Shown: positions 32,825-40,455, counted from the first letter of the stretch. The stretch is DNA of 57,780 nt from Fructobacillus evanidus (GCF_963580165.1 NZ_CAUZLM010000009.1:1-57780); one strand, 5' to 3'. Notes: generated by a model from the letters alone, not told the origin. Numbers and translations are program-made.

Positions 32825-32854
32825 ATCATACCAGTCAAAGCTACGCTTTGGCAA
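32825..32854 (-). promoter_or_regulatory. topA promoter
   Basis: TTGCCA (32849-32854), an 18-bp spacer and TATGAT (32825-32830), placing the transcript start near 32818, about 95 bp before the ATG. Confidence 0.5.
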
Positions 32855-32893
32855 GACGGGTGGAATCATTTTCCTACTATATAAGGCAAATTT

Positions 32894-33772
32894 TTAAGTC
32901 AAACATGAAACCGCTTTAATGATATCACTGCTCGTTAAGACTGGCAACGCACCGGCCTGAATCAATTCGTTTGGGCCAACCGACAAGTGTGCATCAATCG
33001 GGCCAGGAACCGCTAAAACCTGTCGATTTTCTTGTAACGCTAAATTAGCAGTAATCAGCGACCCGGAATGGTGCTTGGCCTCAATCACTAACGTGGCACT
33101 CGAAAGGCCCGCAATAATTCGATTGCGGTCTGGAAAGTGGCTTCTCAATGGCAAGGACCCTACTGGGTATTCCGACAACAATAACCCCTGCTGACCAACC
33201 TGTTCTTGCAATAAACGATGATTGGCAGGATAAGCTCGGTCTAACCCAGTGCCAATGACGGCCAGCGGAACACCTCCATGATGAAAAGTCATCTGATGGG
33301 CCATCACATCAATCCCCTTCGCCAACCCCGAGACAACGCTAATCCCTGTCTTGACCACATCCGGCAGCAATTGCCGTAGGGCCGCTAGCCCATAAGGACT
33401 GGCAGCCCTAGCTCCGACCACCGCCAATGATGGCAAATCCAACGCCCGTAAGTCGCCCTGGTAAAAGAGAACTAATGGCGGCTGATAAATCTCACTGAGC
33501 CGTTTTGGATAATATTCGTCAAAATAGGTTAACCAGTCTCCCTGGTATGCCAAGGCTTTGTCCAATGACCACTCATAACTCACCTGAATCTGCCGATATA
33601 GTTGTGACCCAGGTTCCAAGCCTAGAACAAGGGCCAATGTTAAAAAGGGCCAGGGATAGGGACCCTGCTCTGGATTGCCTTGTTGATTTAAGGCGGCAAT
33701 CACTTTAGCCTCTTTGGCCTTACCCACTCCAGGCGTTAGGTGCAGTGCTAACAAAAATTGCTTTAAATTCAT
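32894..33772 (-). CDS. dprA: DNA processing protein DprA/Smf
   Basis: A 292-residue protein that binds incoming single-stranded DNA and loads RecA during transformation. The Rossmann core has LAVVGARAASPYG (about residues 112-124), VSGLAKGIDVMAH, GTGLDRAYPANH, PLRSHFPDRNRIIAGLS and KHHSGSLITANLALQ, all expected. The N-terminal helical part is normal; the protein lacks an extra C-terminal winged helix. The start is ATG at 33772 with GGAGGAG 6 nt upstream; an upstream in-frame start lacks support. Upstream of topA, the usual order. Confidence 0.94.
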   Translation of the reverse strand: MNLKQFLLALHLTPGVGKAKEAKVIAALNQQGNPEQGPYPWPFLTLALVLGLEPGSQLYRQIQVSYEWSLDKALAYQGDWLTYFDEYYPKRLSEIYQPPLVLFYQGDLRALDLPSLAVVGARAASPYGLAALRQLLPDVVKTGISVVSGLAKGIDVMAHQMTFHHGGVPLAVIGTGLDRAYPANHRLLQEQVGQQGLLLSEYPVGSLPLRSHFPDRNRIIAGLSSATLVIEAKHHSGSLITANLALQENRQVLAVPGPIDAHLSVGPNELIQAGALPVLTSSDIIKAVSCLT

Positions 33773-33862
33773 CAAACTCCTCCTTCCTTTTAGCATCATT
33801 AGACGAAAGCAAGGAGGATCAATGATTATTCCAAACCAAAAAATAGTCTTAGCCACCTCAAT

Positions 33863-33886
33863 AAAAAAACAGGGTCTTAACCCTGT
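33863..33886 (-). terminator. Terminator overlapping the uup stop codon
   Basis: A 7-bp stem ACAGGGT/ACCCTGT with T7 on the minus strand. The TAA stop of the ABC-F gene (33879-33877) lies within the hairpin. Confidence 0.85.
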
Positions 33887-35793
33887 CCTTCAACAATTTC
33901 ACTTAATTCAGCCCAGCGTTCCATTTTCGCATCAAGGGCATCAGAGACCTCTTGCAATTGACTTTGAATTTCAACGACCTTTTGATAATCGGCACCATTG
34001 GCGGCCATTTGGTCATTAAAATCCTCTACTTGCGCTTCCAAATCAGCAATCTCATCCTCAATCGTTTCCCATTCGCGCTTTTCCATATAGGTTAACTTAC
34101 GCTCTTTAGGCTTTTGTGCAGGTGCTGCTGACTTTTCCGTTGCTGATTTTTCTTTTTTATCCAGACGACTCGTCCCGGCACTTTTTTCACCTGGTAAGAC
34201 AATCTCATCCAAATAAAGTGAGAACTCGCCATTATAACGATCAACTTGACCATTACCAGACAAATAATAACCGTAATCGGCCACCTTGTCCAAGAAATAA
34301 CGGTCGTGGGAAACCGTCACGACAGTTCCTGCAAAGCGGGCCAGGAAATTTTCCAAAACGGTTAAAGTACCGATATCCAAATCGTTAGTTGGCTCATCCA
34401 GCAACAAAACATTTGGCTCCTGCAAAAGAATCTTTAGTAGGTACAACCGTCGCTTTTCACCACCAGATAACTTACGCACCAAAGTCCCATGCATAAAACT
34501 TGGGAAGAGGAACTGTTCTAGTAGGTCCTTGGCAGAAATAACGTTGCCATCGCGGTCCTTCACACTCGAAGCAACATCCGTTAGGTATTCGATCATCCGC
34601 TTATCGGCCGGAATCTCCTCCGTTACCTGTGTGTAATAGCCGATTCGCACCGTTTCCCCGATTTCTAATACCCCATCAGTCAATGGCAACCGCCCGGCCA
34701 AAACATTCAAAAGAGAAGATTTTCCAACCCCATTGGGTCCAGTAATACCAATTCGGTCGCGTTGACCAAAACGCAATGACAAGTCTTTAAAAATCAACTG
34801 GTCGCCAAAAGCCAAAGAGGCATGGTCTAAGGCAATTACTTTCTTACCTAAGCGCTGCTGGCCCAATGACACCTCAACGTCTTGGTCCGTACGCACATTC
34901 CCTAGCGAGTCCTCTAACTCCGCGAAGGCCCTTTCTCGGCCCTTTTGCTTCGTTGTCCGGGCCCGGGCTGATTTCTTCATCCAAACCAGTTCTTTTTCAT
35001 AAAGCTTTTCGCGCTTATGTTCAGCAGCAGCCTCGTTTTCCTGGCGAATAGCCTTGCCCTCGACGTAATCTTGGTAGTTTCCTTGGTATTCATAGAGTTT
35101 CCCAAAGGAAAGCTCAAAAATTCGATTCGTCACCCGATCCAAGAAATAGCGATCGTGCGTAACCGTCAATAAGGCACCCTTGTACTTGGCCAAGTACTGT
35201 TCCAACCAGGCAATGGAATCAAAATCCAAGTGGTTGGTCGGCTCATCTAAAATCAGGAGATCTGGCTCCTGAATCAAAACCTGCGCTAAACCAACACGCT
35301 TTTTTTGGCCACCAGACAGGCTGGCCACTTCCTGATTTAAATTCGTTAAATGTAACTGCGTTAAAATAGTCTTAATCTGGGCCTCGATGGTCCAGGCATC
35401 ATCACGATCCATAGCAGCCTGGGCCTTTTCAAAGCGGCTGGCTGCTTTTGGATTTTCGGGATCTTGTGCCAGGAAATCTAAGGACTCCTGGTAAGCCCGA
35501 ATTGTTTGAAAAACAGGCTGGTCCCCAGCATAAATCGCATCTAGGACCTGCATGTGTCCAGCCAAATCAGGATCTTGTTCCAAGTATCCAACGCGATAAT
35601 CATTTTGGGTCGAAATTGTCCCATGATCAGCGGGCTGCTTACCGGAAAGGGCATTTAAAAGGGTCGTTTTCCCGGACCCATTAACCCCAACCAGGCCAAC
35701 ACGGTCACCCTGGGTAATCAAAAAGGAAAGGCCATCAAAGAAGACCTTTTCACCGTATACAGACGTTAAATTTTCTACTCTAAATTGTTTCAT
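33877..35793 (-). CDS. uup: ABC-F family ATPase, Uup-type
   Basis: A 638-residue soluble protein with two ABC domains and no membrane part: Walker A GVNGSGKTT and GPNGVGKSS, signatures LSGGQKKR and LSGGEKRR, Walker B LLILDEPTNHLD and VLLLDEPTNDLD. The linker is Arg/Lys-rich (KKSARARTTKQKGRERAF), and the C-terminal 70 residues form a coiled coil as in Uup. ABC-F proteins bind the ribosome or branched DNA structures. The start is ATG at 35793, where the conserved MKQFRVENL begins. Only a weak AGAAG precedes it, and a TATAAT lies 7 bp upstream, so the mRNA may be leaderless. Divergent from the amidase gene. Confidence 0.92.
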   Translation of the reverse strand: MKQFRVENLTSVYGEKVFFDGLSFLITQGDRVGLVGVNGSGKTTLLNALSGKQPADHGTISTQNDYRVGYLEQDPDLAGHMQVLDAIYAGDQPVFQTIRAYQESLDFLAQDPENPKAASRFEKAQAAMDRDDAWTIEAQIKTILTQLHLTNLNQEVASLSGGQKKRVGLAQVLIQEPDLLILDEPTNHLDFDSIAWLEQYLAKYKGALLTVTHDRYFLDRVTNRIFELSFGKLYEYQGNYQDYVEGKAIRQENEAAAEHKREKLYEKELVWMKKSARARTTKQKGRERAFAELEDSLGNVRTDQDVEVSLGQQRLGKKVIALDHASLAFGDQLIFKDLSLRFGQRDRIGITGPNGVGKSSLLNVLAGRLPLTDGVLEIGETVRIGYYTQVTEEIPADKRMIEYLTDVASSVKDRDGNVISAKDLLEQFLFPSFMHGTLVRKLSGGEKRRLYLLKILLQEPNVLLLDEPTNDLDIGTLTVLENFLARFAGTVVTVSHDRYFLDKVADYGYYLSGNGQVDRYNGEFSLYLDEIVLPGEKSAGTSRLDKKEKSATEKSAAPAQKPKERKLTYMEKREWETIEDEIADLEAQVEDFNDQMAANGADYQKVVEIQSQLQEVSDALDAKMERWAELSEIVEGQG

Positions 35794-35880
35794 GTCTTCT
35801 ATTATACTCGAATCAAGGACCCTTTTTCTGGAATATTCGTGATAAAATAAACAGAAGTATATGAAGAATAGGCCGGATTG

Positions 35881-36759
35881 ATGTTTCATTTAATAAATTG
35901 GATTAAACAAAATAAAATCGGAGCCATCATCGTTGGCGTCTTCACCTTTGCGACCATGATTCTCATCATCTCGCTGGCGCAACAAAACCAACTGACGACT
36001 CGTCCAGACCAAGTTCCCTTACGAACGGGTCCGGGACTGAACTACAAACAAATCACCAAGTTGAAGGCCGGCACCAAACTGACTGTTGTTGCCAAAAACA
36101 ATGGTTGGTGGCAGGTTAAGCGCGATAACAATCAAAAAGTTGGTTGGGTCGCTTCTTGGGTTGCCAATAACACCAAATTAAAGACGGCCACACAGCTATC
36201 CGAAGCGACTATCGTCTTGGATCCCGGACATGGCGGTTCGGATACCGGTGCGATTTCAACGGATGGTAAGCACTATGAGAAGACCTACACCTTGAGAACG
36301 GCGTTGGCGACTGAAAAAGTTTTGACTGATTCCGGTGCGCGGGTCATCATGGTCCGCACCAAGGATGTCGTTGTTCCCCTACTTTACATCCCCCGCAAGG
36401 CCGAAAAGTATAACGCCGATGCCCAGATTTCCTTCCACTTCGACTCCTCAGAGTCGAACAACAGTGCTTCTGGCGTTTCCCAGTATTATTATAATGACAA
36501 TTCACAATCACTCGCCCAAGCTTTAAATGGCTCACTGAATAACCTACCACTTGAAAATCGCGGTTACGAAACGATGCCTTACCTCGTGATTAAAGACGTC
36601 ACCAGACCCGCCGTCTTACTCGAGAATGGTTTCATTAATTCAGACCATGACTTCTCTTACATTCGTCAAAGTTCCTATCAGCAAAAGATTGCTCGCGATG
36701 TCAAATCAGGTTTGGTTGCCTATCTAAACAGCCTATACCCAAACAATAATGGACAATAA
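35881..36759 (+). CDS. SH3b-containing N-acetylmuramoyl-L-alanine amidase
   Basis: A 292-residue cell-wall hydrolase. It has an N-terminal membrane anchor or uncleaved signal (about residues 12-33), a bacterial SH3 domain (about 40-95, VPLRTGPGLNYKQI and GWWQVK) and an Amidase_3 catalytic domain (about 108-285). The zinc ligands and catalytic Glu are intact: His117 in LDPGHGGSD, Glu133, His186 in SFHFDSS and Glu248 in LLENGF. It cleaves the bond between MurNAc and the stem peptide, probably in division or wall turnover. The start ATG at 35881 has only a weak site (AGG). A good terminator follows. Confidence 0.92.
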   Translation: MFHLINWIKQNKIGAIIVGVFTFATMILIISLAQQNQLTTRPDQVPLRTGPGLNYKQITKLKAGTKLTVVAKNNGWWQVKRDNNQKVGWVASWVANNTKLKTATQLSEATIVLDPGHGGSDTGAISTDGKHYEKTYTLRTALATEKVLTDSGARVIMVRTKDVVVPLLYIPRKAEKYNADAQISFHFDSSESNNSASGVSQYYYNDNSQSLAQALNGSLNNLPLENRGYETMPYLVIKDVTRPAVLLENGFINSDHDFSYIRQSSYQQKIARDVKSGLVAYLNSLYPNNNGQ

Positions 36760-36762
36760 AGC

Positions 36763-36812
36763 AAAGACTCCGCTCTCCCTATCAACCGATAAGGAAAACG
36801 GAGTCTTTTTTC
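36763..36812 (+). terminator. Terminator after the amidase gene
   Basis: A 10-bp stem AAAGACTCCG/CGGAGTCTTT with a 26-nt loop, followed by T6. It begins 4 bp past the stop codon. Confidence 0.82.
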
Positions 36813-36862
36813 TGCCGATAATACTGTCGAACGGCTAGCCAGTAAAACTAAGTTTTGAGCAT

Positions 36863-36922
36863 AAAAAAACAGCACTCCGAAGAGTGCTGGGTAGGTAGAT
36901 AGATAAACTACCTCAGTTGGTT
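36863..36922 (-). ncRNA. Orphan small RNA candidate, about 60 nt
   Basis: The promoter at 36929-36957 would start a transcript near 36922. The RNA has a 5' hairpin with perfect stem AGGUAG/CUACCU (loop of 9) and then a perfect terminator hairpin CAGCACUC-UUCG-GAGUGCUG (36889-36870) with U7 (36869-36863). It holds no reading frame with a start codon. The next gene downstream is convergent, so this is not a leader. The single-stranded link between hairpins is C-rich (ACC), and the CUACCUACC strand could pair with purine-rich ribosome sites. I do not recognise a named RNA family. Confidence 0.65.
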
Positions 36923-36928
36923 AACAAC

Positions 36929-36957
36929 AGTATAACATCACTAGCCTTGTTAGGCAA
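36929..36957 (-). promoter_or_regulatory. Promoter of the orphan small RNA
   Basis: TTGCCT (36952-36957), an exact 17-bp spacer and TATACT (36929-36934). A small dyad GCCT-AACA-AGGC overlaps the -35. Confidence 0.7.
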
Positions 36958-37152
36958 GCTCCTATCTCTTAAACGAGTTTTTCTAATCCATGCAGATTTA
37001 TTTTATATCATAGGAAATCGATCACTTCTGCATTCAACGTTTGCTGTTCAATGCATTCTGATTCCCGAAATTATCAACAAGTAGCATCGCACAATTTCGC
37101 ACAAATTGTTGAAAAAATCTAAACAAACATCAGTTCATAGATACAGTAACAA
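36958..37152. other. Non-coding segment upstream of the small RNA
   Basis: No credible gene. It holds two dyads: TGCATTCAAC..GTTCAATGCA (37029-37055, one mismatch) and ACAATTT-CGCAC-AAATTGT (37091-37109, perfect). The second contains a tandem TCGCACAA direct repeat with a 10-bp period (37087-37104). These look like protein-binding sites and may serve the small RNA. No terminator is evident after the 37153 gene. Confidence 0.45.
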
Positions 37153-38046
37153 TTACGCCCAACCTAATTCACTAATCGTACTTTTAATCAACGGTGTCTG
37201 CCAATTTTCCCCTAAGGCTAGGGTGACGAGGGCAGATTGAAAAACAAGCCAAGATTCAATTTGATCCTTCGAAAGGATACCGGTAACCGTTAACACAAGA
37301 GCAGTTTCGCCGGCTCGATCAGCCAAACCGGCTAAAATTAATTCAAAATCAGCTAAGTCAATTTCAGCTAGCCGATCAGCTGCAACCTGCAAATTCACCA
37401 CATCCGGATTCTTGGTCAACAAAGCAGAGAAAGCCGCTCGAATTGTTTCTGGCGTCAAATCATCAATTATTCCCGTTCGAATAACCGGAACAGCCACTTT
37501 CTCGGCGACGGCTATGACCTTTTCCTGCAAATTTTCATCCAGTTCCTCTGGCAAGTAGACTCCGGCAAAACGGTCTGTTCCGGCTTGCAATGCCGTGGCT
37601 AAGAAATAAGCCTGGTCAGCCGGCGCTAGTTCTCCCTGACCACCGGCCTCTTTCGTCGTATAAGCCAGCAAAACCAAGTGATCTCCTGCTGTTTGAAGAG
37701 CGTTGTCCACTAATTCCTTTACAATTTGCTGGTGCATAGCCGGCCAATTAGATAGAAATTCTTGGTGAGCCTGGTCCAATTCTGCCTTCATTGCGGCTTT
37801 TTTCATCGCAGAAGCATCACGCTCTTCAACCGCCTGCGCACCACCGGCCTTAACCTGGTCCCAAATGACTTCTTTGGAAAACTCATCCACAATGGCATCA
37901 GCTTGCCAGATAACAGCATCTGGATTCTTCTGGTCTAACGCCTGCTTGAAGGGCGTAAATTTATCGGCCGGCCCCAATGCCATCGGAACGGCTAAGGCTG
38001 ACTGGGCAATTGGCTTTTTCTGTTCAAATAATTCTGTAATTTTCAT
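37153..38046 (-). CDS. Hypothetical protein, possible TIM-barrel-like fold
   Basis: A 297-residue acidic cytosolic protein that I do not recognise. There is no signal peptide or membrane segment. The second half alternates hydrophobic strands and helices (HLVLLAYTT, FAGVYLPEEL, VPVIRTGIID, DVVNLQVA, FELILAGLAD, TALVLTVTG), which resembles a beta/alpha barrel, but no catalytic signature stands out. The frame is long, with regular codon use like its neighbours. The start ATG lacks a ribosome-binding site, and it lies 14 bp after the hairpin behind the epimerase gene, so expression may depend on readthrough. Confidence 0.75.
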   Translation of the reverse strand: MKITELFEQKKPIAQSALAVPMALGPADKFTPFKQALDQKNPDAVIWQADAIVDEFSKEVIWDQVKAGGAQAVEERDASAMKKAAMKAELDQAHQEFLSNWPAMHQQIVKELVDNALQTAGDHLVLLAYTTKEAGGQGELAPADQAYFLATALQAGTDRFAGVYLPEELDENLQEKVIAVAEKVAVPVIRTGIIDDLTPETIRAAFSALLTKNPDVVNLQVAADRLAEIDLADFELILAGLADRAGETALVLTVTGILSKDQIESWLVFQSALVTLALGENWQTPLIKSTISELGWA

Positions 38047-38060
38047 AGTCTAATAATCCG

Positions 38061-38091
38061 AAAGCCAGCTGGATGAGCAGCCGGCTTTTTT
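38061..38091 (-). terminator. Hairpin between aldose epimerase and the unknown gene
   Basis: An 11-bp stem AAAGCCGGCTG/CAGCTGGCTTT with a 6-nt loop. The only non-Watson-Crick position is G-U in the minus transcript (A-C in the plus), so it is built for the minus strand. The downstream U tract there is only three long, so termination may be partial. Confidence 0.55.
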
Positions 38092-38120
38092 CTTTCATTG
38101 ATTGATTTAAAATATTTTGC

Positions 38121-38996
38121 TTAAAAGAAATTCATCGAGTAGGAACCGTTAAAGGTATCACCCGCTGCAAGAACGTTCACACCAAACTTTTCCTTAAAGT
38201 TACCGGTGGCATCAACGGTATCGGCAATCCCCCACCAAGGTTCAACGGCAATAAACGGCGCATCCTTCCCGGCTGGAGTCCAAACACCAACAAACTGGGC
38301 ATTATCAATCGTCATTTCCATGCCATGCTGGTTCGCTAGCCGAGCCAACAAGAAAGTTGTCTTCTGCCGATCGAGCTTCAAAATAATGGCATCATCATGA
38401 TAGTCTTCTTGACGCAGACGCAATGGAATATTGGAAGAGAATGGCGTTGGCACATTTGGATTCGAATAAGGTCCAACCAAGCGAATTCGATCGTAAACCT
38501 TTTCGGGGGTCACAGACAAATAGTAATCCGAGAATTTACCACCATCAAGTGGGAGGTTAAAGGCTGGATGCCCTCCAACGGAGAAGAACAGTGAATCGTG
38601 ACTCGCTGGATTCTTAACTTCGTACTCAACTTTCAATGATGAACCATTCAGGGTAAAGATAACATCAAAAATAAAAGCGAACGGATAAATTCGCCGTGTC
38701 GATTCGGAATCCTCCAACCGCAAACGAACAGCGTCATCCTGCTCACTGACAATCAAAAAATCCATATTTCGAGCAAAACCATGCTGGTTCATATAATAAG
38801 TTTGACCAGCCAGTTCATACTGATCCCCTTGAAGGCGACCAACAATAGGGAAAAGGTTAGGCGCATGCCGACCCCAATACATGGGATCCCCATACCAGAT
38901 ATACTCTAGTTCCGCTTCCTTATTCCACGCTGAAATCAGCTCCGCACCATGCTCGCTGATTTGTACCTTTAATTTGTCATTCTCCAGAATTATCAT
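38121..38996 (-). CDS. Aldose 1-epimerase family protein (LacX-like)
   Basis: A 291-residue galactose-mutarotase-fold enzyme interconverting sugar anomers. NLFPIVGRL, the catalytic His regions MNQHGFARNMDF (about residues 67-78) and SVGGHPAFNLPLDG (about 140-153), and a Glu in FIAVEPWWGI near 257 are the key elements. The pattern belongs to the LacX/YihR-like branch rather than GalM proper. No sugar operon surrounds it. The start ATG has no ribosome site but stands 6 bp downstream of a consensus promoter, so translation is probably from a leaderless mRNA. Confidence 0.88.
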   Translation of the reverse strand: MIILENDKLKVQISEHGAELISAWNKEAELEYIWYGDPMYWGRHAPNLFPIVGRLQGDQYELAGQTYYMNQHGFARNMDFLIVSEQDDAVRLRLEDSESTRRIYPFAFIFDVIFTLNGSSLKVEYEVKNPASHDSLFFSVGGHPAFNLPLDGGKFSDYYLSVTPEKVYDRIRLVGPYSNPNVPTPFSSNIPLRLRQEDYHDDAIILKLDRQKTTFLLARLANQHGMEMTIDNAQFVGVWTPAGKDAPFIAVEPWWGIADTVDATGNFKEKFGVNVLAAGDTFNGSYSMNFF

Positions 38997-39002
38997 AACT
39001 TT

Positions 39003-39031
39003 ATTTTACTATCTATTCTTAAGAATGACAA
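39003..39031 (-). promoter_or_regulatory. Leaderless promoter of the aldose epimerase gene
   Basis: TTGTCA (39026-39031), an exact 17-bp spacer and TAAAAT (39003-39008). The ATG begins 7 nt past the -10 box, where transcription should start. The spacer contains the 12-bp perfect palindrome ATTCTTAAGAAT (39015-39026). Confidence 0.65.
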
Positions 39032-39071
39032 TTTAATTGGCCCGCACTTTAAAAAAACTGTTGGATAAAAA

Positions 39072-40019
39072 TCATCCCCCTCTTTTTGTGTGTCCTTCAC
39101 CCGCTTTTTTGGCCCGTGGAAAGAAATTTTGATACGAATCCTGGAGCATCGCTTTCGAAACATGAGTATAGATTTGAGTCGTTGAAAGATTGGCGTGTCC
39201 CAATAGTTCCTGAACAGTCCGCATATCTGCTCCTCGGTTTAACAAAGCAGTCGCAAAGCTATGCCGTAGCATGTGCGGATGAATCTTACCCGTTAGGGTC
39301 GTTTTTTGCATCAACTGGTTGAGAATATAAGTCACACCGGCAGTAGTGATTGGGCCACCATTGGCATTTAAGAAGACGACATCTTTTTGATCTAAACGGT
39401 GACTTTTAGCCATTAACATCGGCCGGCAGTTGTCTAAATAGTCTTCCAAGGCTTTCTTGGCATATGAACCAAAAGGCACAAAACGGTCCTTATTCCCTTT
39501 TCCGTGAATCAGCACCAGACGCTGATTTAAATCAATTTGGTCCAATGTCAGTCCCGCAAATTCAGAAACTCGGGTTCCTGTGGCGAATAAGAATTCCAAC
39601 AAAGCGGCATCTCGGCGCCAGAGGGGATGGTCATTCTGGTCATAGGCAACCTGAAAGAGTTCCAGCATCTCATTATCATAAAAAAATTCCGGTAAATGTG
39701 CCTGGTGCTTCCGCAGCGCCACCCCATCAAAGGGATTATCAACGGCTAAATTTTCACTCACCAAATAAGCATAGAAATTTTTCAGACTCGAAACCTTACG
39801 GGCAATCGTCGTTCGCGCGAGCATTTGATCATAAAGACTGGCTAAGTAAACTCGAACATCGAGGGTTTTCACACTGGTAAAGCCAGTGAAGCCCCCATTA
39901 TCGGTCAAATAGTTCACAAATTCGTCAATATCGGTTCGATACGCTTTCACAGTTTGAAGCGAATAACCACGTTCTGCCCGCAAGTATTGTTGGTATTGTT
40001 GTACAGCATTGATTTCCAT
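39072..40019 (-). CDS. xerC: Tyrosine recombinase XerC
   Basis: A 315-residue site-specific recombinase resolving chromosome dimers at dif with XerD. The N-terminal SAM-like domain is YQQYLRAERGYSLQTVKAYRTDI. The catalytic residues are all present: Arg150 (ATGTRVSE), Lys174 (HGKGNKDR), His249 and Arg252 (HPHMLRHSFA), His275 (LLGHANLST) and the nucleophile Tyr284 (TQIYTHV). The start is taken as ATG at 40019; it lacks a spaced ribosome site, and a TATAAT lies 6 bp upstream. No phage or island genes flank it, so it is the housekeeping enzyme. Confidence 0.92.
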   Translation of the reverse strand: MEINAVQQYQQYLRAERGYSLQTVKAYRTDIDEFVNYLTDNGGFTGFTSVKTLDVRVYLASLYDQMLARTTIARKVSSLKNFYAYLVSENLAVDNPFDGVALRKHQAHLPEFFYDNEMLELFQVAYDQNDHPLWRRDAALLEFLFATGTRVSEFAGLTLDQIDLNQRLVLIHGKGNKDRFVPFGSYAKKALEDYLDNCRPMLMAKSHRLDQKDVVFLNANGGPITTAGVTYILNQLMQKTTLTGKIHPHMLRHSFATALLNRGADMRTVQELLGHANLSTTQIYTHVSKAMLQDSYQNFFPRAKKAGEGHTKRGG

Positions 40020-40158
40020 ATTTCCATTATACAAAGACAAATGTTAAGAAGAACTTAAGATAGTTAGGATTCCACTAACCTTGACCTATGTGACAGTAAT
40101 TAGACGAATGGCATTGTATAGTAATACTAATTACAGAAACGATACGGAGGATTTCGTC

Positions 40159-40419
40159 ATGAATCTACCAGTTAATTCGACCAGAAGTTATTTACGCCAC
40201 ATTTTTGGGTTGAAGCGGGTCAAGGTCGATGCCTTCTTCTTGAGCATCCGTGATAACATTTTAAATCACCGTGACCAACGAGAAGCATGGAAAAACGGGA
40301 CGACCTTCACACCAACCCATCATGAGGCCAAAGATTTACTCAATAAGCGGGTTGTTGCTGAAAACGACCGCTACTCTTATGGTCGACGCGCTCACCGTCA
40401 ACACAATGATTTTAACTAA
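40159..40419 (+). CDS. Small basic protein, function unknown
   Basis: An 86-residue, Arg/His/Asn-rich soluble protein with no membrane segment and no family I recognise. The first half (SYLRHIFGLKRVKVDAFFLSI) is amphipathic and basic; the tail is charged and Tyr/His-rich. GGAGG lies 8 nt before the ATG, a TATAGT box about 45 bp before it, and a strong terminator follows, so it is a complete independent gene. Divergent from xerC. The high charge suggests nucleic-acid or ribosome association, which is a guess. Confidence 0.75.
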   Translation: MNLPVNSTRSYLRHIFGLKRVKVDAFFLSIRDNILNHRDQREAWKNGTTFTPTHHEAKDLLNKRVVAENDRYSYGRRAHRQHNDFN

Positions 40420-40427
40420 TACGCATG

Positions 40428-40455
40428 AAAGGCCCACTGCAAAGTGGGCCTTTTT
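40428..40455 (+). terminator. Terminator after the 86-residue gene
   Basis: A perfect AAGGCCCACT-GCAA-AGTGGGCCTT stem with T5 following. Confidence 0.92.

Noticed and set aside
39072..40019. Tyrosine recombinase as an integrase of a mobile island
   Set aside because: Sequence and length fit housekeeping XerC; no attachment-site repeat, tRNA or phage genes flank it.
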